DNA from: an uncultured Methanoregula sp.
Lineage (GTDB): Archaea; Halobacteriota; Methanomicrobia; Methanomicrobiales; Methanospirillaceae
Assembly (NCBI RefSeq): GCF_963662735.1
Contig: NZ_OY759744.1
Span: 2,274,153 to 2,338,152 of the forward strand
DNA length: 64,000 bases
Direction: 5' to 3'
Position numbers and translations under genes: made by a program. The notes beneath the pieces were generated by a model. It made no database searches. It was given only the letters and a program-made list of their open reading frames with translations, and was not told the DNA's origin. Below are positions 1-8,120 of this stretch, piece after piece. Position 1 is the first letter of the stretch, and each line of letters begins with the position of its first letter.

Positions 1-212
1 AGGTGACCGGGTCAACTTCATTCCGGCTCCTTATGCCGGTAGTGACAACGCAGGCAACCCCGGTCATTGTTGCAACAACAAATATCCCGGCAACCGCACC
101 TTCCACGGTTCCCGTAACAACACTTCCGGTAACCCAAAAATCACCCATGGCATTCTGGCCGGTGATCGGTGCCGGGCTGCTTGCGATAATAATTTTTTAT
201 AAAAAGAAATAA
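1..212 (+). CDS. C-terminal end of a surface protein (5' end outside window)
   Basis: Only the last ~70 residues are inside the window, and the reading frame is already open at base 3. They form a Thr/Pro/Val-rich stretch, then one hydrophobic segment (about residues 50-65, FWPVIGAGLLAIIIF) and a short basic tail, YKKK. A low-complexity linker, a single membrane span and a positive tail are typical of the C-terminal anchors of secreted S-layer-like archaeal proteins, such as the PEGA protein near 12.4 kb and the protein cut by the right edge. The ectodomain is not visible, so no function beyond an anchored surface protein can be given. Confidence 0.6.
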   Translation, partial: VTGSTSFRLLMPVVTTQATPVIVATTNIPATAPSTVPVTTLPVTQKSPMAFWPVIGAGLLAIIIFYKKK

Positions 213-235
213 CCCGGTAATTACAAGGCCGGCAA

Positions 236-1666
236 TTACCAGGTAAGGAAGAGAGACTTCGACCGGGAATAACTGTCAAGGGCATCCTGGCCGTTCTCCC
301 GGCCGATTCCGCTTCCTTCCATACCACCGAATGGCACTTCCGGTGGAAGAGTCAGGTGCCGGTTCACCCAGATAATGCCGGCATGAACCTCGTCAAAAAC
401 TTTTTTGGCACTGTGAAGGTTGGAAGTCCAGACCGATGCACCGAGACCAAACCGGGAGTTGTTGGCTTCCCGGATTGCAGTCTCCAGGTTGGGGACCGTC
501 ATTACCGGCAGCACCGGCCCGAAGATCTCCTCGGTCACCAGCGGTGAATCCGGAGATACACCGGTTACAAGGGTCGGGCGATAAAAAAATCCCTGCTCAT
601 AGGCCTTCCCCTTGAGCGGGCACCCGCCGGTAATAATAATTCCCTCTTTGTTCTCGCGGGTTGATTCAATGGCCTGGTGGATTGTCTCCCGCTGGATGTT
701 GCTGTTGAGGGGACCCATATCGATCTTGGGCCCCAGGCCGTTACCGACATTCATCGTAGCTACCCGCTCTTTTAATTTCCGGACAAATACTTCGGCAACT
801 GCATCCTGGACATACAACCGCTTGACTGCGGTGCAGGTCTGGCCGGCATTGTAAAATCTTCCCCGGAGAGCACCGTCCACAGCGCGGTCGATGTCTGCGT
901 CGTTCAGGACAATCATCGGATCGGAACCACCCAGTTCAAGGGTTATTTCCCGGAGATGATGGGATGAAAGTTCCTTTACTTTCATCCCCGTAGCACAGCT
1001 CCCGGTAAACGAGATCTTCTTGATGGCAGGATGCCGCACGAGCGCTTCGCCGGCTTGGGCTCCGGTTCCCGTGACAATGTTGAGAACTCCCGGGGGAAGG
1101 CCCGCTTCATCGAGGATCTTTGCGAGCTGGAGATTTGCGAGGGGCGTAGCAGATGCTGGTTTCAGGATAAGGGTATTTCCGGCGAGGAGGGCCGGGCCTA
1201 CTTTCCAGCCCATGATGATAACCGGCATATTCCAGGGAATAATTGCTCCGCATATCCCGAGGGGCTCGCGGACAACAAGGCAGTCCCCCGCAGTTCCAAG
1301 GCGGATGGTTTCACCGGACTGGTGCGCGGATATGCCGGCATAGAACTCAAGGATATTGGCATATCCCCTGACTTCATCAATGGATTCCCGGAGGGGTTTG
1401 CCCTGTTCCATGGTCAGGAGCCGGGCGAGATCCTTGTGCTGTTCCCGGACTTTTTCTGCGGCCCGGAACAGGATCATGCCGCGCTCCCTCATGGTCTTTT
1501 TCTTCCAGCTGTCGGATGCTGCATCAGCGGCTTCGACCGCCCGCGCTACATCGTCCGCCATACCGGCAGGCACGCGATCGACAAGCTCACCGGTTGCCGG
1601 GTTTTTTACTTCGATCCATGTTTCTTCCAATGATGCAGTTTCCGTTCCCCCGATCCTCATCAGCAT
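236..1666 (-). CDS. NAD(P)-dependent aldehyde dehydrogenase
   Basis: This is a full-length (476 residue) member of the aldehyde dehydrogenase superfamily, which oxidises an aldehyde to a carboxylate with NAD(P). The nucleotide and substrate landmarks are all present: PWNMP near residue 144 (Asn146), the general base Glu244 in LELGGSDP, and the catalytic cysteine Cys278 in NAGQTCTA. The reading frame can be extended to a TTG at 1687, but a clear GGAGG lies 6 nt before the ATG at 1666, so that start is preferred. Methanogens use one such enzyme (CofA, lactaldehyde dehydrogenase) to make lactate for coenzyme F420, while other relatives act on succinic semialdehyde. Nothing nearby settles the substrate. 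Confidence 0.9.
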   Translation of the reverse strand: MLMRIGGTETASLEETWIEVKNPATGELVDRVPAGMADDVARAVEAADAASDSWKKKTMRERGMILFRAAEKVREQHKDLARLLTMEQGKPLRESIDEVRGYANILEFYAGISAHQSGETIRLGTAGDCLVVREPLGICGAIIPWNMPVIIMGWKVGPALLAGNTLILKPASATPLANLQLAKILDEAGLPPGVLNIVTGTGAQAGEALVRHPAIKKISFTGSCATGMKVKELSSHHLREITLELGGSDPMIVLNDADIDRAVDGALRGRFYNAGQTCTAVKRLYVQDAVAEVFVRKLKERVATMNVGNGLGPKIDMGPLNSNIQRETIHQAIESTRENKEGIIITGGCPLKGKAYEQGFFYRPTLVTGVSPDSPLVTEEIFGPVLPVMTVPNLETAIREANNSRFGLGASVWTSNLHSAKKVFDEVHAGIIWVNRHLTLPPEVPFGGMEGSGIGRENGQDALDSYSRSKSLFLTW

Positions 1667-1942
1667 ACTAATCCTCCATTCCGGCAATGCCGGGCCTTGT
1701 TCGCAATGAAATACATAGATTCAGGCACCTATAAATTCCCCGGCCGGGGCATATTATCCGTGTATTGCTATTCGGCTGGCAGAATTGTTTTTCCGGGGAC
1801 TGCAAATCCGGGAATACACTGTCGAGTCAGGTCCCACGATAAAAATGCAGGATAATCAAAAACAATAAAAATTCCCGGACCGGTTAAAAAAATTATTTCG
1901 AAAAATCCTGCCGTTTCCGGTCATATGATTTGTAACGGAATC

Positions 1943-2362
1943 CTATGAATTAAATGCCGGGTTCCGGATGTAATCCATTCCATCAGTGTATGCGTTTTTT
2001 CCTGAGAATGTGGCTACGGTCTGTTCGCCATCGCTGATCACGATAACAGGTTTGTTCCCGCGTACCAGGAAAAAGAGTTCAAGAAGTTCGCATTCCTCAA
2101 TCCTGAGCCCATTCACCAGGGCCGACGCGGGCTCAAGCTCCATGCGCTCCCAGGCCAGATCGCCGGGCATGATGCGGAAAAAGTAAAAGAAGGTCTGGCT
2201 GGCATTCAGAAGATCGGATACAAGCAGCTCGGACCGGATTTCTTCGGTCAGACGGTCGAGGTTTACTGCAAGGCATGCGACATCCTCTTCGCAGGACTCC
2301 AGAAGATCGTCTACTACCGTCACCAGCGCAGGATAGGGAATTTTTGACGGATTGTTACTCAT
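1943..2362 (-). CDS. Hypothetical protein, about 139 residues
   Basis: I do not recognise this protein. It is soluble and acidic, with no signal peptide or membrane span. It begins with a predicted helical half (residues ~10-70) containing ESCEEDVACLAVN, and continues into a strand-rich half with an FFLVRGNKPVIVISDGEQTV segment. The frame can start at a GTG (2368) or the ATG six bases later. Neither has a strong Shine-Dalgarno sequence, so it may be leaderless. It is divergent from the winged-helix gene at 2465, and the ~100 bp between them must hold both promoters. Confidence 0.6.
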   Translation of the reverse strand: MSNNPSKIPYPALVTVVDDLLESCEEDVACLAVNLDRLTEEIRSELLVSDLLNASQTFFYFFRIMPGDLAWERMELEPASALVNGLRIEECELLELFFLVRGNKPVIVISDGEQTVATFSGKNAYTDGMDYIRNPAFNS

Positions 2363-2464
2363 TGACACTCATTGGAGATGCAGAGTAAAAATTACTTCCG
2401 GAAGTCCGATATCCGGGAGAGCCGGACAAAAACCCTTATTCCGATCCACGGGATATGAATACAG

Positions 2465-2737
2465 GTGAAAGATGAGGATGCGGACTGGCAGATCTATCAC
2501 CTTATCCCGGAAGGCTCTGCTGTCACTGCCGGTGAACTTTGCCTGGAAAGCGGCCTGGATGCGGCAACCGTTACAGCATCCCTTGAGCGGCTCGAACATT
2601 CCTGTCTCATCGAGCGCTCGGGCGAATCGATCCGTATGCTGAATTTTGGCGAAGCTCTCCTCCGCAACCAGTTCAAATATGAAAAAGATCTCCCGTTCAC
2701 CATTGAAAACGGAATTATCAAGTCGAGGAAAAATTAG
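2465..2737 (+). CDS. Small winged-helix protein
   Basis: This 90-residue protein has the pattern of a winged helix-turn-helix. Helices cover about residues 1-15 and 22-35 ([15 protein letters not shown]), then a recognition helix ([15 protein letters not shown]) and a short wing (SGESIRMLN). The order resembles MarR/ArsR-like regulators and the N-terminal DNA-binding part of archaeal PheRS alpha, but the protein ends soon after the wing. It starts with GTG. It is the first gene of a row in which trm56 begins 1 nt after its stop codon, so it is probably co-transcribed with tRNA-modification and transcription genes. A DNA- or RNA-binding role is inferred from fold only. Confidence 0.65.
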   Translation: MKDEDADWQIYHLIPEGSAVTAGELCLESGLDAATVTASLERLEHSCLIERSGESIRMLNFGEALLRNQFKYEKDLPFTIENGIIKSRKN

Positions 2738-2738
2738 T

Positions 2739-3269
2739 ATGGCAGACCATGAAGTAGTCATTCTCCGGATAGGCCACCGGCCCGAGCGGGACCAGCGCGT
2801 AACAACCCATGTCGGCCTGACAGCACGGGCCCTTGGGGCACAAGGAATGTTTCTTGCTGCTTCCGATAAGGGAGTTGTCCAGAGCATTGCGGATGTCGTT
2901 GACCGCTGGGGCGGGGAATTCTTTTGCGAAGACAACGTGAAGTGGCGTTCCTGTATAAGGGAGTGGAAGGCCGGCGGGGGAGTTGTTGTCCACCTCACCA
3001 TGTACGGCCTCAACCTGCCGGATATAATTGGTGAGATCCGGCCAAACCGGAAGATCCTGGTCATTGTCGGTGCCGAGAAAGTTCCCGGCGAAATCTATGG
3101 CCTTGCAGATTACAATGTCGCCGTCACCGGCCAGCCGCATTCCGAGATCTCGAGCCTTGCCCTTTTTCTCGATCATCTGGCATCAGGAACAGGACTTGCC
3201 CATGAATTTCCCGGTGCAAAAATCCGTATCATCCCCTCCAAAGCAGGAAAACAGACGGAGGGGCTGTGA
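2739..3269 (+). CDS. trm56: tRNA (cytidine(56)-2'-O)-methyltransferase
   Basis: This 176-residue protein matches the archaeal Trm56 family, a SPOUT-class methyltransferase that uses S-adenosylmethionine to 2'-O-methylate C56 in the T loop of tRNA. Family signatures are [20 protein letters not shown] at the N-terminus, [21 protein letters not shown] in the middle, and the knot-forming region [15 protein letters not shown] followed by [16 protein letters not shown]. The ATG at 2739 directly follows the stop of the winged-helix gene. A longer in-frame start at 2646 would run through that gene and lacks support. Its stop overlaps the next start as GTGA. Confidence 0.92.
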   Translation: MADHEVVILRIGHRPERDQRVTTHVGLTARALGAQGMFLAASDKGVVQSIADVVDRWGGEFFCEDNVKWRSCIREWKAGGGVVVHLTMYGLNLPDIIGEIRPNRKILVIVGAEKVPGEIYGLADYNVAVTGQPHSEISSLALFLDHLASGTGLAHEFPGAKIRIIPSKAGKQTEGL

Positions 3270-4342
3270 AAGGGCGGGTGCTCATAGCCGGTTTTTCTAC
3301 ACGCCATGTTGCACAATCGGCATTCCATGCCGGGTACGAAGTGTGCACGGTCGATCATTTCTGCGACCAGGACCTGGCATGGTATACTAAAGACCGGGAA
3401 AAATTTGAAGATCTTGCGGATCTTCCCGGTGCAATCGAGCGCATATGCAAACGTAATTCATTCGATTTTGTTGTACCTACCTCCGGAGCAGAGGATCTCG
3501 TAATCCCATTGCCGCGCTGTGGGACATCGCCGGAAGTCATTACACCGTTCCTGGACAAACTGGATACCCAGCATTTTTTCCAGGAACATGATATCCCGGT
3601 CCCCCGGATCCTTCCGGAGAACCAGTTCCCCGCCATGGTCAAACCGTGTCGCGGGGCCGGGGGATGGCGGAATGCAGTTATAGATAACGAAGCTGCCATG
3701 GCTGCCTGGAAATCCCTCTATCCCGGCATTCCTTATCTGCGCCAGGAAGTTATCGAAGGTACGCCTGCGAGTGTCTGTTGCGTTGCAACGGGAAACAAGG
3801 CAATGGCAATTGCGGCCAACGGGCAGATACTCAGGGGAAAAGGAGAATCTGCATATGGGTTCTCCGGATCGATCACCCCGTTCTCCCATCCCGCTCTCGA
3901 CCGGATGATTGCGCTTGCCGAACGCATTGCTGCTCTCAGCGGTTGTCGCGGGACCATCGGGATCGATTTTGTTGTCAGCGATGAGGTGCCATTTGCCATT
4001 GAAGTCAATCCCCGGTTCCAGGGCACGGTCGATACGGTTGAAATAGCATACGGGTGCAATCTTTTCGACTATCATGTCGGAGCCTGTGCGGGCAGCCTGC
4101 CGGCAACTAAACCTACCTTCAGGCAATATGCGGTACGATCCATTCTCTTTGCCGAGCGCGATCTTACGATACGGTCTGATCTTAAACACCTGAAAAATTT
4201 TGTTGCTGATATTCCCTGGCCGGATACGTTTTTAGAAGAAGAGCAGGCAATTGTGAGCGTGTACGGGTGGGGGGATACCCGGGATGCAGCACTCAGCATG
4301 CTGGATAAGCATATTACTACCGTCCGACAATATATGCGCTGA
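3266..4342 (+). CDS. ATP-grasp carboxylate-amine/thiol ligase-like protein
   Basis: This 358-residue protein has an N-terminal Rossmann-like pre-ATP-grasp part ([20 protein letters not shown]) and an ATP-grasp domain from about residue 95. Recognisable elements are [14 protein letters not shown] for nucleotide binding, the glycine-rich loop region [16 protein letters not shown], and the metal ligands in [17 protein letters not shown]. It looks like the archaeal ATP-grasp group once annotated as predicted carboligases related to biotin carboxylase. The substrate is unknown. The GTG start overlaps the trm56 stop (GTGA) and its stop overlaps the TFE start (TGATG), so it is embedded in an information-processing operon. 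Confidence 0.8.
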   Translation: MKGRVLIAGFSTRHVAQSAFHAGYEVCTVDHFCDQDLAWYTKDREKFEDLADLPGAIERICKRNSFDFVVPTSGAEDLVIPLPRCGTSPEVITPFLDKLDTQHFFQEHDIPVPRILPENQFPAMVKPCRGAGGWRNAVIDNEAAMAAWKSLYPGIPYLRQEVIEGTPASVCCVATGNKAMAIAANGQILRGKGESAYGFSGSITPFSHPALDRMIALAERIAALSGCRGTIGIDFVVSDEVPFAIEVNPRFQGTVDTVEIAYGCNLFDYHVGACAGSLPATKPTFRQYAVRSILFAERDLTIRSDLKHLKNFVADIPWPDTFLEEEQAIVSVYGWGDTRDAALSMLDKHITTVRQYMR

Positions 4343-4863
4343 TGGATCCAACGGAAGAAGCGATCAATGATCCCGCAATACGTGCCTACCTCCACCGCCT
4401 TGTCGGCGATGAAGGCCTCAATCTCCTTGAACGGTTTCCCCGGGATGGCGAGCACAGCGATGAGGATCTTGCGGCAAAGACCGGTATCAACTTAAACTCG
4501 GTCCGGCACACCCTTTATACCCTCTACGAAAAACGCCTGGCTGAATATCACCGGATCAAGAACAATGAGACCGGCTGGCTTACCTACCTCTGGCAGCTCC
4601 GCATCGATCATATTTATGATTCAATCCGCGAGGATATGGCGCTCGTGCTCGAAAAACTCTCGCGCCGCGAGAGGTTCGAAGAGGAGAACGACTTCTACAT
4701 CTGCAAGGACTGCCACCTGATCTTCACGTTTCCCCAGGCAATGAATACCGATTTCAAGTGCCCGGACTGCGACCAGCCCATGGGCCATTTCGATAACGAG
4801 ATGCTCTTAAAATCCCTCAAACAGCGGATTGGCGATATTAAAAAATCTCTGGGCCATGCCTGA
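4342..4863 (+). CDS. tfe: Transcription factor E, alpha subunit (TFE)
   Basis: TFE is the archaeal counterpart of the N-terminal half of TFIIE alpha. It binds RNA polymerase and the preinitiation complex and helps open promoters. The 173-residue protein has an extended winged helix (residues ~10-95, including AKTGINLNSVRHTLYTLYEKRLAEYHR), a linker helix, and a zinc ribbon with cysteine pairs YICKDCH and FKCPDCDQ. The C-terminus is a short helix. Length and order fit the family. It starts inside the stop of the ATP-grasp gene and its last codons overlap the start of the next gene. Confidence 0.93.
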   Translation: MDPTEEAINDPAIRAYLHRLVGDEGLNLLERFPRDGEHSDEDLAAKTGINLNSVRHTLYTLYEKRLAEYHRIKNNETGWLTYLWQLRIDHIYDSIREDMALVLEKLSRRERFEEENDFYICKDCHLIFTFPQAMNTDFKCPDCDQPMGHFDNEMLLKSLKQRIGDIKKSLGHA

Positions 4864-5359
4864 TCAGAAACGGCTGCACTACGAAAAGATGCTGCAGGAT
4901 GCCGGGTGCAGTCCGAAAGTTATTGCACATTGCCGGGCAGTGACGGACTGCGCCCTCGAATATGCCGGGAAGAACCCGGATACCAATTTTGATCTGGTTC
5001 TTGCAGGTGCAATGCTCCACGACATCGGCCGGAGCAGGACGCATACGATACACCATGCCCAGGAAGGAGCCGATCTCCTGCGCCGGCAGGGACTCCCTGA
5101 AGACCTTGCCCGGATTGTCGAATGCCATACCGGCGCGGGTCTCACCGCCGATGAATGCACGCTCCTCGGATTGTCTCCCCGGGACTGTATTCCGACAACC
5201 ACTGAAGAGAAGATCGTCACGCATGCAGATAACCTGATTGCCGGGAGCAGGCGCGAATCCATCGAGACCAGTATCGGGTCTGCCATCCACCTCCCGCGAA
5301 AGATACGAAAAAGAATGTACCGCCTTTCCTGTGAAGTGGAACTGCTGTGCAAAGGGTAA
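4856..5359 (+). CDS. HD-domain phosphohydrolase (archaeal HDIG family)
   Basis: A 167-residue HD-superfamily metal-dependent phosphohydrolase. The expected metal ligands are visible: His25 in IAHCRAVTDC, His55-Asp56 in GAMLHDIGRSR, His91 in VECHTGAGL and Asp125 in VTHADNLIAG. The size and sequence match a small HDIG group widespread in euryarchaea. Its substrate, probably a nucleotide or phosphate ester, is not known. The ATG at 4856 sits 8 nt inside the end of tfe, so translation is probably coupled. The longer in-frame start at 4829 lies deeper in tfe and is less likely. It ends the operon, followed by a 197-bp T-rich spacer. Confidence 0.85.
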   Translation: MPDQKRLHYEKMLQDAGCSPKVIAHCRAVTDCALEYAGKNPDTNFDLVLAGAMLHDIGRSRTHTIHHAQEGADLLRRQGLPEDLARIVECHTGAGLTADECTLLGLSPRDCIPTTTEEKIVTHADNLIAGSRRESIETSIGSAIHLPRKIRKRMYRLSCEVELLCKG

Positions 5360-5556
5360 CATTCTGCAGAAATTCTCCCGCAGGATTTACAACCCGGCTT
5401 TTTGCAGAAATTTTCTCTCATTCCACTTCATTCATTTCACCTTTCTCCGGCAAATCTTCCCTCTGCAGGTCCTGGTATATCAGCAGAACTTCATCCTGTC
5501 GCAATGGGCAGGGATATAGCCTTGTAAAAAAAATAATGACATGATTCTTATCGCTT

Positions 5557-6057
5557 ATGACAACAGTCTGTTCATTCTGTAATAGTATGGTCCGGCCCGG
5601 AGAGAGAACGGATTCCCCGGTCTCCCATGGTGTCTGTAAATCCTGTTATGCCCGGTTTGTAGCGCGATATGGCATAGATCTGAAAAAATATATCTCCCTT
5701 CTCGGGGTTCCGGTTCTGATCGTAGACAACGATGTCACGGTACTGGAGGCGAATACTTCCGCAAGAGAACTTGCAGCAAAACCGGGCGGGGAAATTCTGG
5801 GGAAACGTGCGGGCACCGTGTACGAATGCAAATACTCCCACCTTCCCGGCGGCTGCGGGAGATCTATCCACTGTTCCGGGTGTGCTATCAGGATTTCAGT
5901 AACCGAAACCTGGACAAGCGGGCAACCGGTTACCCGCCGTCCGGCCGTACTGAACCACGAATCCAATGGCGATGAGAAAGAGATCCATTTTTTCGTATCA
6001 ACCCGGAAAGAGGGTGACGCTGTTCTCCTCGCTATTGAACCCCCTGGCGATGGGTAA
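5557..6057 (+). CDS. Zinc-ribbon plus cysteine-rich PAS protein
   Basis: The N-terminus holds two CxxC pairs (Cys5/Cys8 and Cys27/Cys30) that could bind a metal ion. A PAS-like domain follows (about residues 42-160: LLGVPVLIVDNDVTVLEAN). The PAS part carries a second cysteine set at 91, 100, 106 and 109 (CKYSHLPGGC then HCSGC). It has no kinase, receiver or output domain and no membrane span. A second metal or Fe-S site in a PAS fold would suit redox or oxygen sensing, but this is inference. It precedes a REC-PAS-PAS gene on the same strand with a 141-bp gap. Confidence 0.75.
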   Translation: MTTVCSFCNSMVRPGERTDSPVSHGVCKSCYARFVARYGIDLKKYISLLGVPVLIVDNDVTVLEANTSARELAAKPGGEILGKRAGTVYECKYSHLPGGCGRSIHCSGCAIRISVTETWTSGQPVTRRPAVLNHESNGDEKEIHFFVSTRKEGDAVLLAIEPPGDG

Positions 6058-6198
6058 CCATCTGCCCGGACTGTTTTTGTTAAGGAATGGTGTGACGCAA
6101 TACCATATGGATATCATTAAAACCCGTTAGTCCAATATTTCATCATGCCACCCGGTATTGCACGGCTTCCCCATGGCAGGAGACCGGAGTGCTGAACC

Positions 6199-7305
6199 AT
6201 GATAACCATCCTTCTTGTTGATGATCAACCGGATCTGCTTGAGATTACGCGTCTCTTTCTTGAAAAAGAGGGAGATCTCATTGTAGATACTGCAGATTCT
6301 GCTGAGATAGCGCTCGACATGCTCCGGCAGAAAAAATACGATGCGGTTGTTTCAGACTATGATATGCAGGGAATGGATGGCATCGAATTCCTCAACGAGT
6401 TCATGAAACGGGCGGTCGATAAGCCGTTCATCATTTTTACCGGAAAAAGCCGGGAGGACATCGTTATCCGGGCCCTCAATTCCGGTGCAGATTTCTATCT
6501 CCAGAAAAGCGGGGATCCGATCAGCCAGTATGCCGAACTCCGGAACATGGTGTACCAGGCAGTGATGCGAAAACGGGTGGAAGATGCTCTCATCCGTTCG
6601 GAGATCAATCACCGCACTATTGTCGAATGCATTGAAGATTCCATCTACATGGTGGACAAGAACTGCCGGTACCTTTTCATGAATAAGTATCACCAGCAGC
6701 GCCTTGGTATCACGGACGGAAATTATGAAGGGCGCGATTACCGGGAGTTCCACACCCAGGAAGAAACGGATATATTCGCCCGCTCGGTCAAGCAGAGTAT
6801 CGATTCCGGAAAGTCAGTCCAGGACGAGTACAGCAGCAGGGGCCGCTGGTTTATCCGGCGACTGAGCCCGGTTCGGAACGAGACCCTGGAACGGGTTTTT
6901 GCCGTTACCGTAATCTCTGCAGAAACTACCGGGCGAAAACAGGTTGAAGAAGCCCTGCGGGTTATTGATGAGAATTACCGGATTGTTGTGGAAGCCACGC
7001 AGGACTCGATCTATACGGTCGATCCCTCGGGAAAATATCTTTTCATGAACACCCATCACAAGAAACGGTTGGGGATAGACGGGAATGAATATGCCATGAG
7101 GTCGTACGGCGATTTCCACACTTCTGATGAAACCCGGATATTCACATTATCCGTGCAGCAGGTAGTAGAGACAAAAAAACCCCACGAGGATTCCTATGTA
7201 CGGGATGGCCGGACATTTCTCCGGCGGATGTACCCGGTCTTTGGATCATCAGAAGATGCGGTCAGCGCCGTATCGGTAATCTCCATTGATATTACCAGCC
7301 GCTAA
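6199..7305 (+). CDS. Response regulator with two PAS domains
   Basis: A 368-residue protein. An N-terminal receiver domain (1-120) has the acidic pair Asp8/Asp9, the phospho-acceptor Asp53 (VVSDYDMQG), Thr81 and Lys103. Two related PAS domains follow (about 130-250 and 255-368), each with a YLFMN(K/T)xHxxRLGI core, so they probably arose by duplication. There is no kinase, DNA-binding or cyclase output, which is common for methanogen receivers that work through partner kinases. A GGAG sequence precedes the ATG. The partner could be either of the membrane kinases in this window, but no gene pairing shows it. Confidence 0.88.
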   Translation: MITILLVDDQPDLLEITRLFLEKEGDLIVDTADSAEIALDMLRQKKYDAVVSDYDMQGMDGIEFLNEFMKRAVDKPFIIFTGKSREDIVIRALNSGADFYLQKSGDPISQYAELRNMVYQAVMRKRVEDALIRSEINHRTIVECIEDSIYMVDKNCRYLFMNKYHQQRLGITDGNYEGRDYREFHTQEETDIFARSVKQSIDSGKSVQDEYSSRGRWFIRRLSPVRNETLERVFAVTVISAETTGRKQVEEALRVIDENYRIVVEATQDSIYTVDPSGKYLFMNTHHKKRLGIDGNEYAMRSYGDFHTSDETRIFTLSVQQVVETKKPHEDSYVRDGRTFLRRMYPVFGSSEDAVSAVSVISIDITSR

Positions 7306-7472
7306 ACCGGCTAACCTTACAAGACATCCGGAACATATTTAGAAACGGGAATCCCGGGTGAAAGTGCCGGCCGGATTTTTTCAAAGGTCGTATCTCATAA
7401 CCGTTCCGTTTACTTTCCCTCTCCGCGGCAACCTCATTATATAATTCCAAACCACCGTATAATTGGAATCTC

Positions 7473-7958
7473 ATGAATCTTTCTGACCTTGTTCTCGTTC
7501 TTGCTGCATTTTGTGCGGGTATTCTTGCGGCATATTTTTTTTACCGGCTGCGTATCAGTGTGATCGAAGATCGCATAAAAACGGATTTCGAGCGCTGGAA
7601 GATGGAACATACGCTTGAAATCCGGAAAGATTCCGTAAACCGATCGCGTTCCACGCTGAAAGGAAGGATCTCGGAGCAGATGGCTCCGCTCCTGCCTGAA
7701 TTCCCGTTCTCTTCCGCTGACGCCCGCTTCATCGGGAACCCGATCGATTTCGTGGTTTTTGACGGGTATTCTGAAGCAAAGGACAACCGGACCGGAATGG
7801 TTTCCGTTATTCTTGTTGAGGTAAAAAAAGGAAAAGGCCGGCTGACCCGCGAAGAAACCCTGATCAAGAAGGCTGTTGAAGAGGGCAGGGTCTCATGGAT
7901 GACGATATACCTGCCCGATGAATCCGGACCCGCCAATGATAAGGAACCGGTCTGCTGA
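7473..7958 (+). CDS. Membrane-anchored Holliday-junction-resolvase-like endonuclease
   Basis: A 161-residue protein with one N-terminal hydrophobic segment (about residues 5-25), a basic coiled region (30-70), and a PD-(D/E)XK-like core: NPIDFVVFDG followed by the ILVEVKKGKGRLT motif. It matches the archaeal group described as secreted endonucleases distantly related to the Holliday junction resolvase. Asp in PIDF and the Glu-Val-Lys of VEVKK are the probable catalytic residues. Why such a nuclease would be tethered to the membrane is unknown, and DNA uptake or defence are possible roles. A single-gene unit with an AT-rich upstream region. Confidence 0.8.
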   Translation: MNLSDLVLVLAAFCAGILAAYFFYRLRISVIEDRIKTDFERWKMEHTLEIRKDSVNRSRSTLKGRISEQMAPLLPEFPFSSADARFIGNPIDFVVFDGYSEAKDNRTGMVSVILVEVKKGKGRLTREETLIKKAVEEGRVSWMTIYLPDESGPANDKEPVC

Positions 7959-8120
7959 AAAAAACCATTCTCTCCAGCCATTGTCCGGTTCCGGGAAATC
8001 CGCAGAACAAACATGTACCGGACGTAATGATCAGATCAGACTGATGAGATAGATCTGATCGGCACCAGTTTTTCCGAAAAAAATCTGGTATACCGGATAT
8101 TATGAAGTGAGATCGGACGA

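Noticed and set aside
1031..1633. 200-codon plus-strand frame opposite the aldehyde dehydrogenase
   Set aside because: It is the antisense of a conserved enzyme with intact catalytic motifs.
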